From the NCBI RefSeq assembly GCF_001905825.1, contig NZ_LIVV01000014.1, positions 124,001 through 188,000 of the forward strand: a DNA stretch of 64,000 nucleotides, read 5' to 3'. The position numbers were made by a program, and so were the translations under genes. The notes beneath the pieces are model-generated. The model did not search any database. It worked only from the letters and a program-made list of their open reading frames with translations, and had not been told where the DNA came from. Of the stretch, positions 49,965-58,175 are shown in pieces. Position 1 is the first letter of the stretch; every line of letters begins with the position of its first letter. The DNA comes from Streptomyces sp. CB02009. Its GTDB lineage: Bacteria > Actinomycetota > Actinomycetes > Streptomycetales > Streptomycetaceae.

Positions 49965-51074
49965 TCATGAGGAGGCTTCGTCCTCTACCGGCTCATCGAA
50001 GTGGACGGTGCCGTGCTCGTCGAGGGGCGGGTGGAGGGCGCCGGGGGCGTGGGTGTTGATGTCGGACGGGCGTGGGCCTTCCGGTCCGTCGAGGCCCCAG
50101 CGCAGCAGACGCCGGGCGCGGCCGATCCGGGAGACGGTGCCGTGGACCTCGATCTCGTTGAGCCGGCCGGCTCGAAGACGGTCCGCGGCGTCGGCGAACA
50201 CTGCCAGCTCCGCAACGGCTTGGTGGGTGTTCTCGACGACGACACTGTGTGCGTCGACGTCTGTCTCGGCGTCGTAGGGGATCAGGCCACGTGTGCGCGG
50301 TTGCATCCAGGTCAGGGAGAAGGCGAGGGTTCGGCGTGCATCGTGGGCGGTGGCATGCAGGCTGCTGCCCGGTGTCCAGGGTTCGTCGCCGGACCGTTCG
50401 ACGATCAGGAACGCCGCCGGCATGAGCACGACGTCGGGGTGGCTCTCCAAGGCCCGGACGGAGTCGTGCAGCACGTGCTCGGGGAACCTGGTGCCGGAGT
50501 AGACCAGGGAACGCAGCGACAGACGTTCCGCCGCGTCGACTGGAGTGAGGGGTGCGTCCGGGTCCAGGACGAGGCCAGCGTCGGCCCGCGGGCTGTGGGC
50601 GCCGGCGCCGGGGCTCCAGTCGGGGGTGTGGGGTTCGGGGTCGGTGGGCCGTGGTGTTTCGATGTCGCCGTGTGCGTCGATGGCCGTGTACTCCTCGGCC
50701 CGCACCACGCGGTAGCGGGTGCCGAGCACCGTAAGCTCGTCGACGCACTCCGTCTCCAACCGTGCGACCGCCGTCAGCAGCGCGCGCCGTTCCTCCGGAC
50801 TCTTCGCCTCGTCCTTCGCCCGGAACCAGAGCAGCGAGTTCAGCGCGTCGCGGGCCTGCTGTGGACAGCCGTGGGTGACCTCGACGACCACCCGCCACTG
50901 CCGCCCGTCAGTTCTGCTCTGGGTGGCCACCCCGAACAGCGGGCCGCGTACGGCCAGGGCGCTGTTGCGTACCGCCGCGTCACGGGCATCGGCCTCTATC
51001 GCGGCCTCTACCGGCTCCACGGGAACCCTCACCACCACCGGCCAGCCGTCCGGTCCCGCACCCTCTTCGCGCAT
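49965..51074 (-). CDS. DUF5954 family protein
   Basis: A 369-residue protein with the DUF5954 layout: VPVEPVEAAIEADARDAAVR, then NSALAVRGPLFGVATQS at the start, ARDALNSLLWFRAKDEAKSP, an EEYTAIDAHGDIETPRPTDP segment and PEGPRPSDINTHAPGALHP near the end. The family is found in Streptomyces and relatives and has no assigned function. ATG at 51074 with AGGAT upstream is chosen over upstream starts, whose added residues look non-coding. Its start lies 225 bp beyond the stop of the XRE gene, in the same direction. Confidence 0.75.
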   Translation of the reverse strand: MREEGAGPDGWPVVVRVPVEPVEAAIEADARDAAVRNSALAVRGPLFGVATQSRTDGRQWRVVVEVTHGCPQQARDALNSLLWFRAKDEAKSPEERRALLTAVARLETECVDELTVLGTRYRVVRAEEYTAIDAHGDIETPRPTDPEPHTPDWSPGAGAHSPRADAGLVLDPDAPLTPVDAAERLSLRSLVYSGTRFPEHVLHDSVRALESHPDVVLMPAAFLIVERSGDEPWTPGSSLHATAHDARRTLAFSLTWMQPRTRGLIPYDAETDVDAHSVVVENTHQAVAELAVFADAADRLRAGRLNEIEVHGTVSRIGRARRLLRWGLDGPEGPRPSDINTHAPGALHPPLDEHGTVHFDEPVEDEASS

Positions 51075-51298
51075 GAGGCCATCCTGGCGGCCTCCGCGCG
51101 GTGCCATCACGGTTTCACGGAATCGTCCGCTACTCCGGGGGTGTCGCTCCAGTCTTTCGTCGGGGAGCCGGGTGACCAAGGGAGTGCTTTCTCGACTCAG
51201 CCGCTTGATGGGGCCGGCTGTCATGGGATTTCGAACTCGCAACCGCTTGCTGCGGCATCGTGTTCGACGGCTCGCGACTCTGATCGGTCCGTGAGGCC

Positions 51299-52528
51299 TT
51301 AGATCTGGCGTGCCATGGCGAGCCGGTGTCGAAGTTCGCGGGAGCGGCGGCTGGTCGTGTACCGGTCGCTTTCTCCCAGCACTCCGCCGAAGGCCGACAT
51401 CAGTCGGCCCACACGGGCTTGGGGAGTGTTGGCCTGGGTGGGACCTGCGGCTTCCGCGTCATGGGCAGCTCGCTCCCAGAGCGGATGGAAGAACGACGGC
51501 TCGCCGTCGAGCGCCAGGATGATCATTTGCATGGCCTGCCAGTCCGGCAGTCGTACCCCGCGAAGGAAGTCCCTGACCTCTGCCTCGGTGAGCGCGTTGC
51601 CCGTGGCCACCGCGAGGACACGGGGGGCGGGGCGGTTGGCCCGGCGGTGGAGATAGCGGACCGCGGTCACCAGCGAGTTGGGAACGACCCCGCCTCCGGA
51701 CGCTTCGTTCGGGGAGATGTCGTGCATGCGGTCCTGCTCGTCCGCCCAGACCTTCCGGAGCACCTCGCAGTCGGCGCCCAGGGCCTGGCCGATCTTCTCG
51801 GTGAGGTCCAGGGTCGGGATCTTCTCACCAGCGAGGATGCGGCTGAGGTAGCTGGCCGAGACCCGCACCCGCTTGCTGAGCGCGCGCAGCGGCAGGCCGC
51901 TGCTCCGGTGGAGCTGGGAGAGCACGGGGGCCAGCTGGTTCGACACACGACGAGGGGCTCGCACGGCTGGGGGTGGAGCGCTTTCGGAAGCTGTGATGTC
52001 GCCAGCTGCCCGGACGGCCTCTCCGATCACTTCAGCTTTCCCGGACTCGGTGACGAGCAGGCGCTCGACCTTGTCTACATGGAACGACTTGCGGAGTGTC
52101 TCCGGGCTCGCGTTCATCACGTGCGCGAGAACGTCCCAGGGAATGCGGCGGGTCCGGGCGAGAAGGACGAGGCCGGCAACGAGGGCCTCGATCCGGCGCT
52201 GGATCTGGACGGCTGTCTCGACGTACTCGACGGCCGAGGCGAGCGGTCCGGGGTGAAGCAGCCGCGTGAGGTGGCGGACGTCCGCGTTGAGGTCTTCGGC
52301 GAGGCCGAGCAGGTGCCCGTGGAGGAGCTCAAGAGGTGGCTTGGGCGGCTTCTCGTCGAGTCTGGGATTCGGCGTCAGATCGACCTGACGCTCCTTGTGC
52401 CGGTCGCGGTACGCGGCCTGCCGGCAGGGGCGCCCGCAGTAGGCCGACGGACGGCCGCGGCCAGGGGCGCGGGGCGGTAGAGGGCTGTGGCAGTAGCTGC
52501 AGTAGCGCTCGGGGACGGGGCTGGACAC
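51299..52528 (-). CDS. XRE regulator with N-terminal zinc finger
   Basis: A 409-residue protein. The N-terminus holds a small zinc site (YCSYCHSPLPP, YCGRPCRQAAYRDRHK). The middle has an XRE helix-turn-helix (SGLPLRALSKRVRVSASYLS then RILAGEKIPTLDLTEKIGQA). The C-terminal 120 residues are helical, with a second partial HTH-like segment (NALTEAEVRDFLRGVRLPDW). GTG at 52528 has GAGAGG upstream. It probably controls a nearby gene or phage/plasmid function; targets are not evident. Confidence 0.7.
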   Translation of the reverse strand: MSSPVPERYCSYCHSPLPPRAPGRGRPSAYCGRPCRQAAYRDRHKERQVDLTPNPRLDEKPPKPPLELLHGHLLGLAEDLNADVRHLTRLLHPGPLASAVEYVETAVQIQRRIEALVAGLVLLARTRRIPWDVLAHVMNASPETLRKSFHVDKVERLLVTESGKAEVIGEAVRAAGDITASESAPPPAVRAPRRVSNQLAPVLSQLHRSSGLPLRALSKRVRVSASYLSRILAGEKIPTLDLTEKIGQALGADCEVLRKVWADEQDRMHDISPNEASGGGVVPNSLVTAVRYLHRRANRPAPRVLAVATGNALTEAEVRDFLRGVRLPDWQAMQMIILALDGEPSFFHPLWERAAHDAEAAGPTQANTPQARVGRLMSAFGGVLGESDRYTTSRRSRELRHRLAMARQI

Positions 52529-52684
52529 CGGGGAGGTCCTCTCCTGCGGCCAGAGCCGCAGCTGAATGTCCTCTGAACGAGGGATATTCCGTCACGGTTA
52601 GCCGGTGTAATTCAACCTTTTCGTCATTGGGTGCACCGGCCGGTAATGAGCCGGGGGCGCGGTAAGGCGCCCCCGGCCTACGGA

Positions 52685-52966
52685 TCAGGCGGCGAGGTGG
52701 CGCCGGGTGGCGAAGTTCCAAGCCAGACGGCCGATGACCATCAGGCCGGTGATCACCGCCGACACGATCCACGACTCCCACGGGTCCCAGGGGTTCCAGT
52801 TCGGAACCGCGATTACGATGATCGGCGTCGCCGGGATCGCGATAAACCCAGTGTGAACCAGCCGTTCGTGACGTTGGGTATTTTCGTCACGCCTGCTACT
52901 GTCACCAAAGCGGAACCGGCCCCCACGTGCGGGTTTGGTCCCGCCGAGGTCAGGAAGAAAGGGCAT
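52685..52966 (-). CDS. Hypothetical membrane protein (93 aa)
   Basis: A 93-residue protein with a basic soluble N-terminal half (SSRRDENTQRHERLVH) and two hydrophobic segments (TGFIAIPATPIIVIAVP and ESWIVSAVITGLMVIGRLAW). The ATG at 52966 has AGGAGG at ideal distance. It reads in the same direction as the XRE gene but is separated from it by 156 bp. No family. Confidence 0.6.
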   Translation of the reverse strand: MPFLPDLGGTKPARGGRFRFGDSSRRDENTQRHERLVHTGFIAIPATPIIVIAVPNWNPWDPWESWIVSAVITGLMVIGRLAWNFATRRHLAA

Positions 52967-52996
52967 GATCAGCCCTCCTGTTCTTGAGGTGTTTTG

Positions 52997-53049
52997 GACG
53001 GCGTGAGTCCCGAGTTACAGGGGTGCCACCCTTCGCGACTCACGCCGTC
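52997..53049. promoter_or_regulatory. Perfect 13-bp inverted repeat upstream of the 52966 start
   Basis: gacggcgtgagtc (52997-53009) and gactcacgccgtc (53037-53049) are perfect inverses 27 bp apart, 31 bp upstream of the membrane-protein start. Spacing suits an operator pair or a 5' untranslated hairpin. 52967-53311 contains no convincing gene. Confidence 0.55.
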
Positions 53050-53311
53050 GACCCTAGCCTCACGCAGCGTGCCAGCGCCAATCCATGAAGCGAACTCCAT
53101 TTCGACCATTTCGCGGAGATTGCACGGCGCAAATCGGCCGAATTCGAGCATTGTCAAGATCGACGACGGGCTGTATCGGCTTTTTCCCTCCGAGTTTCCT
53201 CATACCCGAGAAATGAGCCATCCTCGGTGGTATAACGCACATCGGCATCCCCTGTGGGGAGTACCTGTGCTACGCCCCGGGAACCGTGGGACCTTGTGAG
53301 AGCGGCATTCC

Positions 53312-53503
53312 TTACCGGGCGGAACGCTCGTTGACGAGCCGGCAGATCGCCCGGCGCTCAGACCTTCCTCGTCGGGCCGACGCAGGATCAGGCCTCAGGT
53401 CGCCGCCGCACACGGAGGCGACGACGCGGACCACGGCGTCGGCGGGCTGGGCGATCTTGGGGTCGGGCCGGTTCTCGACGCGGACGTCGCCGGCTTCGTA
53501 CAT
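53312..53503 (-). pseudogene. Zinc-type alcohol dehydrogenase N-terminal fragment
   Basis: About 38 residues match the start of GroES-like zinc alcohol dehydrogenases (MYEAGDVRVENRPDPKIAQP then ADAVVRVVASVCGGDLRP, keeping the C-G-x-D motif). They are followed by unrelated Arg-rich codons to a stop at 53312. About 300 residues of the enzyme are missing. Confidence 0.7.
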
Positions 53504-54057
53504 CACTGCTGCACGCGCGCCCGCGGATCTGCTGTTCGAGAGTGGTGACCAGGTCCAGCAGTGCTGCGCGCACGAGGACGGGGGCGTAGACGTCGCGGTC
53601 GAAGGCGTGGAAGGCGCTGGTGGATCGGGCGCGCGGCGATTTTTGGCGGTGCTGGGGTCGACTCCTCGGGCGCGGTCCAGCAGGGCGCGTTCGGCCTTGC
53701 TGCCCAGGACGCGGCAGACGATGGTCTCGTCCATCTCGGCAAGCGCGCCGATGGTGTGGAGCCCGAATGCCTCGCCGTACGTCGAGGTCGACTGAGCCGT
53801 CGCCGAATCCGTCGAGGCCGGAGCGCTCGAGCCTCGGGCACGGGTGACAGGGCATCGACGGTGGCTCGGATCACCGGGGCGCCTGCGGCGGGGCGGATCT
53901 GTACGGGGGCGAGCGCTCGCCCTTGTGCCTGGGCTTCTCCTTCGCTGTCCGGGGCGGCTGGTAGGCGCAGGCGTACATCCACTGCACCGCCGTCCCGGGG
54001 CAGCCAAGGAAGTTGTGTCTCGCGAAGAGACGCAGGCCCCCGGGCCGGGGACGTGAC
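53504..54057. other. Frameshifted remnant, no intact gene
   Basis: On the minus strand, TIGALAEMDETIVCRVLGSK then AERALLDRARGVDPSTAKNR (about 53760-53645) continues in another frame as FHAFDRDVYAPVLVRAALLD then LVTTLEQQIRGRA (about 53630-53520). Together they look like one broken helical protein of unknown family. The rest, up to the terminator at 54058, has no supported feature. Confidence 0.45.
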
Positions 54058-54090
54058 TGGGCCCCGACCGGGGGGATCGGTCGGGGCCCA
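54058..54090 (-). terminator. Terminator of the CsbD-like gene
   Basis: Perfect 13-bp arms tgggccccgaccg/cggtcggggccca with loop ggggat, 17 bp after the stop at 54108. Confidence 0.85.
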
Positions 54091-54107
54091 GGGGTGAGGT
54101 GCGCGGT

Positions 54108-54284
54108 TCAGCGGTGGCGGAGGGTGTCCTTGACGTCTTCCTTGGCCTGGCGGGCGTTGCCCTTGGCCTGGTCGGCGTGTCCTTCGGCGGTCATCCGCTC
54201 GTTGCCGAGTGCCCGGCCCGTCATCTCCTTGGCCTTGCCCTTGGCCTGCTCGGCCTGTGCCTTGGCCTTCTCGGTGCCCGACAT
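54108..54284 (-). CDS. CsbD-family stress protein
   Basis: A 58-residue, highly charged Lys/Ala/Glu protein (MSGTEKAKAQAEQAKGKAKE then MTGRALGNERMTAEGHADQA), the standard CsbD-like pattern. CsbD is a sigma-B-dependent general stress protein in Bacillus; Streptomyces homologues respond to osmotic or oxidative stress. The ATG at 54284 has GAGGAGG upstream and a strong terminator follows. It neighbours two other stress-type genes (54540, 55067) on the opposite strand. Confidence 0.88.
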   Translation of the reverse strand: MSGTEKAKAQAEQAKGKAKEMTGRALGNERMTAEGHADQAKGNARQAKEDVKDTLRHR

Positions 54285-54539
54285 TGGGGACCTCCTCGTG
54301 TAGTACCGGATTGGTCGTGACCACCGCCTGCTCAGGATCCCGGGGCTTAAACCCGCGCGGCTCGCCGGCGGTCGGCGTCAGATCTCTCCCGATTCCCCAA
54401 ACTGGTCAGCCGTCCCGAGGCGGGGGAGTGAGGAGCCGGGCGCGCGCATTATGCCCACCTGCGCCGCTAGGAAACAGCTGGAAATCATATGCATGGGTGA
54501 GGGGTGGTTGGGCATCCGGTGTTTCGGAGGTTGATAACT

Positions 54540-54701
54540 ATGGTTCCCCTGCTTCTTGTTCTTTTGCTCGCTCTGATCCTGTTCGGTGCCGGTTTCGCGG
54601 TGAAGATTCTCTGGTGGGTCGCGATCGCCGTCCTGGTGATCTGGCTGATCGGCTTCATTGCCCGGCCCAAGAACAGCAGCGGCCGCTGGTACCGCTGGTA
54701 G
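54540..54701 (+). CDS. Small hydrophobic membrane protein (53 aa)
   Basis: Two membrane helices nearly fill the protein (MVPLLLVLLLALILFGAGFA, WWVAIAVLVIWLIGFIA), ending in a basic aromatic tail (RPKNSSGRWYRW). This is the conserved Streptomyces hydrophobic-protein type often found with CsbD and PRC-barrel stress genes. The ATG at 54540 has cggagg nine bases upstream. Ends at a 20-bp terminator. Confidence 0.8.
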   Translation: MVPLLLVLLLALILFGAGFAVKILWWVAIAVLVIWLIGFIARPKNSSGRWYRW

Positions 54702-54730
54702 CACGGCCGCTCCTGGCGTAGTTCACGGTT

Positions 54731-54788
54731 GGCATGACGGTGGCCGTCCACCCCCGATCGAATGGGTGTGGACGGCCACCGTCATGCC
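54731..54788 (+). terminator. Very strong terminator hairpin
   Basis: Perfect 20-bp arms at 54731-54750 (ggcatgacggtggccgtcca) and 54769-54788, loop of 18 bases, 29 bp after the small hydrophobic gene. The remaining bases to 55066 contain no supported gene and should hold the promoter of the PRC-barrel gene. Confidence 0.85.
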
Positions 54789-55066
54789 GGGAAAGGTTAT
54801 TTTCCTGCTCTCCGGTGAAATCCGATGCTGCGGGTAGCCGCATGAGGGCCGGGGCGGTGGCCGTCACGCAGCAGGGAACCTGCTCACCTCCACAGAACGG
54901 CGGCCGTCCCGGCTCGAAGGAAAATGGTGGAGGTGTATCGGCGCGAACACGGGGCAGTCGGAGTCCAGGCCGGAACGAGAGTTCCGTCGCATGCGTGATC
55001 TATCTGAAGAAGACCGGTCGAGAATTTCATTCCCGATCGGGTTTCCGTTCACGGAGGGAAATCCGA

Positions 55067-55423
55067 ATGACTGAGAATGTGTGGGGCTACCGCGAGACGT
55101 CCGGTCGTACGGTCGGAACCGACCTGACGGGTTACAAGGTCGAGGCGGCCGACGGTTCCATCGGCAAGGTCGACAAGCACTCCGACGAGGTCGGCTCCTC
55201 GTACATCGTGGTCGACACCGGCCCGTGGATCTTCGGCAAGGAGGTTCTTCTGCCGGCGGGCACGATCGACCGGGTCGACGCGCAGGAAGAGAAGGTCTAC
55301 GTCGGCTGGACCAAGGACCAGATCAAGGCCGCCCCGGAGTTCGAGAAGGACAAGCACCTCGGCAACGAGGACTACCACCGGCAGGTCGGCGACTACTACG
55401 GGGGCCTCTCGAACCGCCTCTGA
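55067..55423 (+). CDS. PRC-barrel domain protein
   Basis: A 118-residue protein with a PRC-barrel fold (GYKVEAADGSIGKVDKHSDE, SYIVVDTGPWIFGKEVLLPA, EEKVYVGWTKDQIKAAPEFE) and an acidic-aromatic tail (NEDYHRQVGDYYGGLSNRL). PRC-barrel proteins bind RNA-processing or photosynthetic partners elsewhere; in Streptomyces short forms are stress-induced. The ATG at 55067 follows ggaggga. It is clustered with CsbD and the hydrophobic protein, supporting a stress role. Confidence 0.85.
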   Translation: MTENVWGYRETSGRTVGTDLTGYKVEAADGSIGKVDKHSDEVGSSYIVVDTGPWIFGKEVLLPAGTIDRVDAQEEKVYVGWTKDQIKAAPEFEKDKHLGNEDYHRQVGDYYGGLSNRL

Positions 55424-55445
55424 GGAAGCCGCAGAGGCGGTGCGG

Positions 55446-55481
55446 GTGTGGGGCGGCAGCCACCGGGCTGCCGCCCCACAC
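55446..55481 (+). terminator. Terminator of the PRC-barrel gene
   Basis: Perfect 14-bp arms gtgtggggcggcag/ctgccgccccacac with loop ccaccggg, 22 bp after the stop. Confidence 0.88.
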
Positions 55482-55670
55482 TCATGTCCTCTCCACACGT
55501 GGTCACCGCGGAGGGCTCCCCGCCTGTGAGATGTGCCAGGGGGCTGGGTATGCCGAGCGGCAGACCGTCTTTCCCATGTCACACGTGGTGTGCAGCAGGT
55601 TGGGGTCCGCGCGTAACCGGAGCGGAACTGCCAACCTCCGGCATCCAGGAGCTCAGCGGATCCCGATCAC

Positions 55671-55764
55671 GTAAGGTCGGCCGCAGCCCGTGCCGATATG
55701 GCGTGCACGGGCGAGGCCCGGCGCCTAGGGGAACACCCCGGGGGCAGTACCGTCGGGCCGCCCC
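55671..55764. repeat. Direct repeat, copy B
   Basis: Second copy of the repeat at 48886-48980 (core cccgtgccgatatggcgtgc ... accccgggggcagtaccgtc), same orientation, 6.8 kb apart. It is followed after about 35 bp by the truncated copy of the 49103 gene. The DNA between repeat and gene start in copy A, including the 38-bp palindrome, is missing here. Confidence 0.8.
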
Positions 55765-55799
55765 AACCCCCTGCAGCCGGAACCGCGTTCCCCTGGTCG

Positions 55800-55944
55800 G
55801 GCGGCCGCGCACCCGGATGAGAGCGCCACGCAGCTCCTGGGGATGGAGACGGCCGACGCGGCGGTCTTCCGGGGGCCCGACCCTCGCCCCGACCCAGCGG
55901 CGTGGGTGACGGCCCTGAACGCGAACCTCACGCCCGACTTCTAG
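55800..55944 (+). pseudogene. Truncated copy of the 49103-49375 gene
   Basis: The last 47 codons of the 90-residue gene are repeated (HPDESATQLLGMETADAAVF then RGPDPRPDPAAWVTALNANL and TPDF) with some substitutions. The N-terminal half with the CxxC is absent and no start codon with ribosome site precedes it. It is a 5'-deleted duplicate. Confidence 0.75.
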
Positions 55945-55987
55945 GAGCTGTCCGGCCGATCATCGGATGCGTACCCTTGGCTCGTGA

Positions 55988-56167
55988 TTGGCCGCCAGAA
56001 GGGCGTCTCCGAAGCCCCAGGCCCCCAAGGAGAAGAAGCGGAACGCCACTCGCCGGCAGCAGCCCGCAGGAGGCCAGCCCGATATGCGTCAGCTCTGCCG
56101 CGAGGCGGCCCGGATCAAGGCCCCGATGGGAGCGGCCGACCTCTGCCGCAACACGTACGGCCGCTGA
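55988..56167 (+). CDS. Small basic hypothetical protein (59 aa)
   Basis: A 59-residue ORF from a TTG at 55988: a Lys/Arg/Pro-rich start (PKPQAPKEKKRNATRRQQPA) and a conserved-looking helical end (MRQLCREAARIKAPMGAADL then CRNTYGR). The C-terminal block is typical of tiny Streptomyces proteins that I have no function for. The start is uncertain because no good ribosome site is seen; the coding signal is in the second half. Confidence 0.5.
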   Translation: MAARRASPKPQAPKEKKRNATRRQQPAGGQPDMRQLCREAARIKAPMGAADLCRNTYGR

Positions 56168-56198
56168 CCCGCCGCCGGCCGCCATGCGCGGCGGCGCG

Positions 56199-56447
56199 TC
56201 ACTCCCCCGCGTAGGCGACGGCCAGGACCGTGAGCGTGCTGGTGGCCCCGCCGACCATGATCACAGCAGTGACGTGACCGCGCGCCACGGTACGGATGAT
56301 GCCGTCGTCCTCGCCATACGGCTCGGAGTGCCCGATCGGGTCCTCCTGCGCGTCGACGAGACAGACCGCGAGGTCCTGCCGCGCACAGTCGGGGAGCTGC
56401 TTGTAGATGTCGAAGACATCGGCCGGGAACGAGAGCCGGTAGGTCAC
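56199..56447 (-). CDS. RelE/ParE-like toxin-type protein
   Basis: An 82-residue protein with the size and layout of RelE-family proteins: MTYRLSFPADVFDIYKQLPD at the start, an Asp/Glu-rich middle (DPIGHSEPYGEDDGIIRTVA) and the last strands RGHVTAVIMVGGATSTLTVL. The basic catalytic residues of active RelE are sparse, so it may be an inactive relative. No antitoxin-like partner is next to it. GTG start at 56447. Confidence 0.55.
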   Translation of the reverse strand: MTYRLSFPADVFDIYKQLPDCARQDLAVCLVDAQEDPIGHSEPYGEDDGIIRTVARGHVTAVIMVGGATSTLTVLAVAYAGE

Positions 56448-56550
56448 GCGGCGCCCCGACCGGGCGCACGGTCACCGCGGTGACTGGCGTCCCGCAGGAC
56501 GTCCAGCCGCGAATGGGTCCGCCAGACCGTCAGCTGACCACTGAACACAC

Positions 56551-56596
56551 ACGGGAAAGCGCCCGCCCTCGGCCACGAGGGACGGGCGCTTCCCGT
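56551..56596 (-). terminator. Long hairpin between divergent genes
   Basis: Arms acgggaaagcgcccgccctc (from 56551) and gagggacgggcgcttcccgt (to 56596), one bulge and one mismatch. It lies upstream of both neighbouring starts, so it may end a transcript entering from either side or act as a 5' structure. Confidence 0.55.
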
Positions 56597-56716
56597 ATGC
56601 CGTGGAGCAGGTCAAGTGACGCAGCCCACACAGGAATCTGCGGCGGCGTTGTCGGATCGGGCTCGCCTGGGCCCTTAGGAGGAGAAGACTTTTCCAGCGG
56701 CTCCAGGAGGTACCCC

Positions 56717-57628
56717 TTGACCACCGACGACCAGACCCCCAGCTACTACATGGTCGAGGACGACGGCTCCGTCGACATGCACCTGGCAGAGAGGGTCACC
56801 GAGTTCAACTGTGATTCGGACACGGTGGGGACGGTCATGGCCTTGTTCCCGGCCGAATGGAGCGGAGGCGAGCTGGTGACCCTTCACGGGGACGGAAGCG
56901 TCGCCCTCGATCTCGACGGCAGGTTCGATCTGCCCGAACCGTTCGGCCGTGACACACCCAGGACGATGATCACCACCACCGAGGGCATGGCGGTGCTCAG
57001 GCCCGACCACCCAGCGAACCAGACGATCGAGTCCGGCTTCCAGGCCGTAGGCATCCCGGTGCCCGACGTGGTCCGAGCGCTGAACGCCCGCGAAGCCGCC
57101 ATCGCCGGGGACAAGGCCGCGGTCCGCGCCTACACCACCGACACGTTGAAGCGGTTGAGCTGGTGGAACAAACCGATCTCCGACGCGCTGCTCGGCAACT
57201 GGGCCGACCCGCTCTACGACGACGGCCGGCTCACCCCCGACGCCCTAAAATTGATCATGGCCGAGGCCAAGGTCCTCAACAATCAGCGCAAGCCGATCTG
57301 GGCCCACGAGACCAACAGGCAGAAGGTGCGACTGCTCGACACCCCGCTCGGCGAGGGGATGACGCTGTACGACGTACTGTCCGAGCAGCCGGCCGACGAC
57401 CTCACCTTCGAGGGCTTCGAGGACCAGCGTCTGATCTCCATCATGGAAGCCCTGACCACCGACGAGCGGGAGGTGTTCATGTGCCGCAGCCTCCGCGGAG
57501 TCGCCAACTGGAACGAGGCCGCCATGGCCGCCGGGCATCCAGAACCGGCCGTCATGGGTCAGCACGTCCGCCGGAAGGTAAAACGGCTGGCCAAGCAGCC
57601 CTCCACTCCGAAGGCGGACGCCCGATGA
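56717..57628 (+). CDS. Hypothetical protein with sigma-region-4-like C-terminus
   Basis: A 303-residue acidic protein. The N-terminal half is beta-rich and unrecognised (MVEDDGSVDMHLAERVTEFN, GDGSVALDLDGRFDLPEPFG). The C-terminal 60 residues look like a sigma-70 region 4 helix-turn-helix: LTTDEREVFMCRSLRGVANW then NEAAMAAGHPEPAVMGQHVR and RKVKRLAKQ. The start is TTG 56717, preceded by a perfect AGGAGG at 56705-56710; the longer frame to 56480 lacks any site. It overlaps a small membrane gene by ATGA. Confidence 0.65.
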   Translation: MTTDDQTPSYYMVEDDGSVDMHLAERVTEFNCDSDTVGTVMALFPAEWSGGELVTLHGDGSVALDLDGRFDLPEPFGRDTPRTMITTTEGMAVLRPDHPANQTIESGFQAVGIPVPDVVRALNAREAAIAGDKAAVRAYTTDTLKRLSWWNKPISDALLGNWADPLYDDGRLTPDALKLIMAEAKVLNNQRKPIWAHETNRQKVRLLDTPLGEGMTLYDVLSEQPADDLTFEGFEDQRLISIMEALTTDEREVFMCRSLRGVANWNEAAMAAGHPEPAVMGQHVRRKVKRLAKQPSTPKADAR

Positions 57629-57783
57629 ACAACAGCAACAACGGGCTGGACCTGCGCGTAGCCTTCGTGCTCCTCGCCGGAGGAGTCGCCTCCTATACGG
57701 CGTTCCTGCACCCCACCGTCGGCGGCGCACTCCTCGTGGGGATCGCCGTGATGACCATTCTTCACGTCCTGCTCAGGCAGTGA
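57625..57783 (+). CDS. Small membrane protein (52 aa)
   Basis: Begins MNNSNNGLDLRVAFVLLAGG and has two hydrophobic stretches (VAFVLLAGGVASYTAFL, VGGALLVGIAVMTILHVLL). It overlaps the stop of the sigma-like gene (ATGA at 57625), so it is translated with it. It could be a membrane tether or anti-factor for that protein, which is speculation. Confidence 0.6.
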   Translation: MNNSNNGLDLRVAFVLLAGGVASYTAFLHPTVGGALLVGIAVMTILHVLLRQ

Positions 57784-57797
57784 CCTTAGCGAGTCGA

Positions 57798-57836
57798 GGA
57801 AGGCGTCAGCCGCCGTCCGGACGGTCAGCGCCTTCC
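57798..57836 (+). terminator. Terminator-like hairpin
   Basis: ggaaggcg/cgccttcc outer arms with an inner ccgtccggacgg palindrome, 15 bp after the stop at 57783. The following 275 bp hold no supported gene. Confidence 0.6.
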
Positions 57837-58111
57837 CGGACCGGCTCCAGATGCGCTCCCGTCACATGCAGCCGGTCGGACCCGACCGCCGCCATGCGGT
57901 GACCTAGATCAATCCGCCTCCAGGCGGCAACGGGAACATCCAAGACACGCCGCGACGTTGAGGCTTGTGGTTCCCGCTGGTGTTTGGAGGGGACCGGTCT
58001 CCTGAAGTCTGAGGCACCGGTACAGGTTCGTATTCGGGCGATGACACAGCAGCCAAGCCGTACTGAGCGTGAACGCCAGCAGCGCCCAGATCGACCACCT
58101 GTCATCAACGG

Positions 58112-58160
58112 CAGGGTGGTCAGGCTGGGCTGCCACCGTGGCATCGGTCTGACCACCCTG
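58112..58160 (+). promoter_or_regulatory. 12-bp inverted repeat just before a ribosome site
   Basis: cagggtggtcag (58112-58123) and ctgaccaccctg (58149-58160) are perfect inverses 25 bp apart. The right arm ends directly before cggggaggg, the ribosome site of the 58176 gene. It could be an operator or an RNA stem that regulates translation. Confidence 0.5.
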
Positions 58161-58175
58161 CGGGGAGGGAACCCG

